Below, one piece after another: positions 61,715 through 64,000 of a stretch of 64,000 nt of DNA (positions within the stretch are counted from its first letter, which is position 1; each line of letters opens with the position of its first letter). Under the pieces are notes generated by a model. That model searched no databases. It was not told the origin of the DNA and was given only the letters and a program-made list of their open reading frames with translations. The position numbers and the translations under genes are program-made. The DNA lies in assembly GCA_025356015.1 (NCBI GenBank), contig JANXYO010000109.1, positions 1-64,000 of the forward strand, in the 5' to 3' direction. Origin of the DNA: Spirochaetaceae bacterium. GTDB taxonomy: Bacteria > Spirochaetota > Spirochaetia > Treponematales > Rectinemataceae.

Positions 61715-62493
61715 GCACGATACTCGAGCTTAAGGGCCTGACAAAACAGTTCGGCGGCCTCACGGCCGTGAACGATGTCAGCTTCAAGGTCGCCGAGGGC
61801 GGCATCTCGGGGCTCATCGGCCCCAACGGCGCCGGCAAGACGACCATCTTCAACCTCATCACCGGGGTCTACAAGGTCACCAAGGGGGCCATAGAGTTCC
61901 GGGGCACGCCGATCCAGGGCACCGAGCCCTATCTCATCGCGGACAAGGGCATCACCCGGACCTTCCAGAACATCAGGCTCTTCAAGAACATGACAGTCTT
62001 CGAAAACGTGCTTACCGCCTGCCACACGAGCGCGCGCTACGGCCTCCTCGAGTCCATCTTCCGCATGCCCCGCTACTGGAAGCAGGAGAAGGAGCTCAAC
62101 GAGAAGGCCAGGGGCCTGCTTGAGATCATGGGCCTCCAGGACCGGATGGACATCACCGCCAACAACCTGCCCTACGGCCTGCAGCGTCGGCTCGAGATCA
62201 CGAGGGCCCTTGCCCTCGACCCCAAGCTCCTGCTGCTCGACGAGCCCGCGGCTGGCATGAACCCCGACGAGACCGAGCAGCTCATGCGTCTCATCGGCGA
62301 GATAAGGAAGATGTTCAAGCTCTCGGTCCTCGTCATAGAGCACCACATGGACCTCATCATGGGGGTCTGCGAGCACATCCATGTGCTGAGCTTCGGCTGC
62401 ACCCTCGCGGACGGCACGCCCGACGAGATCGCGAACGACCCCAAGGTCGTCGAAGCCTATCTCGGCTCAGACGAGGAGAAGAAATCATGCTGA
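61711..62493 (+). CDS. livG: Branched-chain amino acid ABC transporter ATPase LivG
   Basis: 260 residues. Walker [10 protein letters not shown], the extended LivG segment [25 protein letters not shown], a variant signature [15 protein letters not shown] in place of LSGGQ, Walker [13 protein letters not shown] and H-loop EHHMDLIMG. The family normally has this YGxQR signature, so it is not a defect. Confidence 0.95.
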   Translation: MSTILELKGLTKQFGGLTAVNDVSFKVAEGGISGLIGPNGAGKTTIFNLITGVYKVTKGAIEFRGTPIQGTEPYLIADKGITRTFQNIRLFKNMTVFENVLTACHTSARYGLLESIFRMPRYWKQEKELNEKARGLLEIMGLQDRMDITANNLPYGLQRRLEITRALALDPKLLLLDEPAAGMNPDETEQLMRLIGEIRKMFKLSVLVIEHHMDLIMGVCEHIHVLSFGCTLADGTPDEIANDPKVVEAYLGSDEEKKSC

Positions 62494-63209
62494 GCGTGCA
62501 CGAGCTCCACGTGTCCTACGGGGGCATCAAGGCCCTCAGGGGCGTCTCCATGGAAGTGAACCAGGGAGAGATCGTCACCATCATCGGCGCGAACGGCGCC
62601 GGCAAGTCGACCATGCTCAACGCGATCACCGGCTTCCTCAAGCCCGCGAAGGGCGAGGTGATCTTCAACGGCCACAAGCTCGGCCGCAACCCCGCGGCCA
62701 TCGTCAAGCTCGGCATCTGCCACGTGCCTGAAGGCCGGCTCGTTTTCGCGAATCTCTCCGTTCAGGACAACCTCATGCTGGGGGCCTACCTCCGCAAGGA
62801 CCGCAAGAAGATGGCCGAGGACCTCGAGAAGGTCTTCGTCCTCTTCCCGCGGCTCAAGGAGCGCATCAAGCAGCAGGCCGGCACCCTGTCCGGCGGAGAG
62901 CAGCAGATGCTCGCGATGGGCCGTGCCCTCATGACCGACGGCGAGCTCGTCCTCATGGACGAGCCCTCCCTGGGCCTCGCTCCCCTGCTTGTGAAGACAG
63001 TCTTCCAGATCATCAAGGAGATCCGCGACCTCGGCAAGACCATACTCCTCGTCGAGCAGAACGCCCAGAAGGCCCTCGAGGTCGCAGACCGGGCCTATGT
63101 CCTCGAGCAGGGGCGGGTGGTCAAGGAAGGGGCGGCCTGCGACATCCAGAGCGATCCCGCGATCAGGGCGGCCTATCTGGGTTCGAAGTCGGTGGCCGGC
63201 GGAGCCTAG
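62487..63209 (+). CDS. livF: Branched-chain amino acid ABC transporter ATPase LivF
   Basis: 240 residues, overlapping livG by 7 bases. Walker A GANGAGKST, CHVPEGRLVFANLSVQDNL typical of LivF, signature LSGGEQQML, Walker B LVLMDEPSLGLAP and H-loop VEQN. Forms the ATPase heterodimer with LivG. Last gene of the operon. Confidence 0.95.
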   Translation: MLSVHELHVSYGGIKALRGVSMEVNQGEIVTIIGANGAGKSTMLNAITGFLKPAKGEVIFNGHKLGRNPAAIVKLGICHVPEGRLVFANLSVQDNLMLGAYLRKDRKKMAEDLEKVFVLFPRLKERIKQQAGTLSGGEQQMLAMGRALMTDGELVLMDEPSLGLAPLLVKTVFQIIKEIRDLGKTILLVEQNAQKALEVADRAYVLEQGRVVKEGAACDIQSDPAIRAAYLGSKSVAGGA

Positions 63210-63241
63210 ACGGCCGCCCGCGACACGCATTGACTGAAGCT

Positions 63242-63280
63242 GACCGCTGCGGGCCCCGCCCGGGGCGGTCATTTTCTTTT
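63242..63280 (+). terminator. Terminator of the liv operon
   Basis: GACCGC (63242-63247) pairs with GCGGTC (63265-63270), with further GC pairing inside, followed by ATTTTCTTTT. Confidence 0.85.
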
Positions 63281-63393
63281 CCTGCTCCCGCAACGAGGCG
63301 AGGCTCTCCCCGTAGTAACGGCCCCCTAGGAGCACCTCCCCTTCGATGCTATGATCTTCACACCATCAACAATCTCCAAGGACTGCAGTCTCC

Positions 63394-64000
63394 ATGAAGA
63401 TCTCCCACAAGATTCCCCTCATCGTCATCGGCATCCTCGTAGCGTGCTTTGTCTTCCTCGTCTCCGTCCTCGTGAGCAGCATCTGCCTCGAGCTACACAG
63501 GTATTTCGAGCTCGATCTGACCCACAAGGCCCGGGAGCTGAGGCGGATCGTGGATAAGAAGAGCGAGCAGGCTCTGAAGGCGGCCGCCTGGTTCGAGTCC
63601 TCGAGCGAGCTCGCCACGGCGCTGAGGAAGGATGACCGATCAAAGGCGATCGAGCTGGGCAAGGCCGCGATGGAGGCCTTTGGCCTTGATTACTTCGTGG
63701 TCACCGACGGGACGGGGAAGGTCCTGGCCCGGGCCCACGACCCCGGAAAATTCGACGACAGCATCGCGGAACAGCAGAATATCAAGAGCGCCCTGGCGGG
63801 AAGCGCGCCGTCTTCCTTGAGGAAGGCGCCGTCGTCAAGTATTGCATCCGGGCCGGAGCCCCCCTGCGGGGGAGCGAGGGGAGGATAGCCGGTGCCGTCT
63901 CACTGGGCTTCGTGCTCTCGAGCGAGCAGTTCGTCGACGAGATGAAGGCTCTCTTCGGCTGCGACGTCACGGTGTTCCAGGGCAGGACCCGGATCGCCAC
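63394..64000 (+). pseudogene. Methyl-accepting chemotaxis-type receptor, frameshifted and cut by the window end
   Basis: From ATG 63394: an N-terminal TM (IPLIVIGILVACFVFLVSVLVSSI) and the start of a periplasmic Cache-type sensor (DLTHKARELRRIVDKKSEQALKAAAWF, FGLDYFVVTDGTGKVLARAHDP). The frame then ends at a stop at 63886-63888. The expected continuation, KRAVFLEEGAVVKYCIRAGAPL then VSLGFVLSSEQFVDEMKALFG, is found one frame back from about 63795 to the window end. Loss of one G in CTGG(G)CGGG explains it. Either a recent pseudogene, a sequencing error or, least likely, programmed frameshifting. HAMP and signalling parts lie outside the window. Confidence 0.75.

Overview
The window reads as chromosomal DNA of a high-GC spirochaete. 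The main pointers are a long protein at 55241-56812 that resembles the Spirochaetes-restricted DUF5312 family, PilZ and chemotaxis-type proteins of spirochaete style, and a stand-alone groEL. This placement is inference; no rRNA or tRNA gene lies in the window to settle it.

Layout. 1-2525 is a small, lower-GC defence/accessory patch: a partial antitoxin, a PemK/MazF toxin, a truncated RecG-like regulator and an orphan type I methylase hsdM. It abuts a 21-bp exact duplication of the groEL 3' end (2747-2767 and 2993-3013), which looks like an integration footprint. 2993-25806 is mostly housekeeping and signalling: groEL, a MarR regulator, an RluA-type pseudouridine synthase, an M29 aminopeptidase, a PIN protein, a PAS-GGDEF cyclase, DNA polymerase II, a TolC-HlyD-RND efflux operon, PpiC, a redox/radical-SAM/TetR/aminotransferase cluster, an alpha/beta hydrolase and a six-TM chemotaxis-like transducer.

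25811-44244 is the most coherent block. I read it as a peptidoglycan-peptide and D-amino-acid scavenging island. It holds an M19 dipeptidase, LysA, a C26 gamma-glutamyl hydrolase, an S66 LD-carboxypeptidase, an M55 D-aminopeptidase, an M20 amidohydrolase, alanine racemase with an odd insert, a DapF-like epimerase in which both catalytic cysteines are serine, an OppABCDF importer, a beta-lactamase/C39-peptidase fusion, a hidden small membrane protein and an RpiR/MurR-type regulator. Imported peptides would be cut at LD, DD and gamma bonds, D-residues racemised, and diaminopimelate decarboxylated to lysine. The two operons diverge from one promoter region (34042-34344) that carries a perfect palindrome and a leader hairpin.

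44332-53772 is a plastic stretch: two unknown proteins, a 21-bp minisatellite, a SEC-C protein, remnants of a nucleotidyltransferase and of a PfkB sugar kinase, a WD40-caspase gene broken by at least five frame changes, and intact Gfo/Idh/MocA, PilZ and sorbitol-type dehydrogenase genes. 53872-64000 returns to core functions: HflX, the DUF5312-like protein, biotin ligase, a secreted protein, a complete liv (branched-chain amino acid) ABC operon, and a chemotaxis receptor that is frameshifted and cut by the window end.
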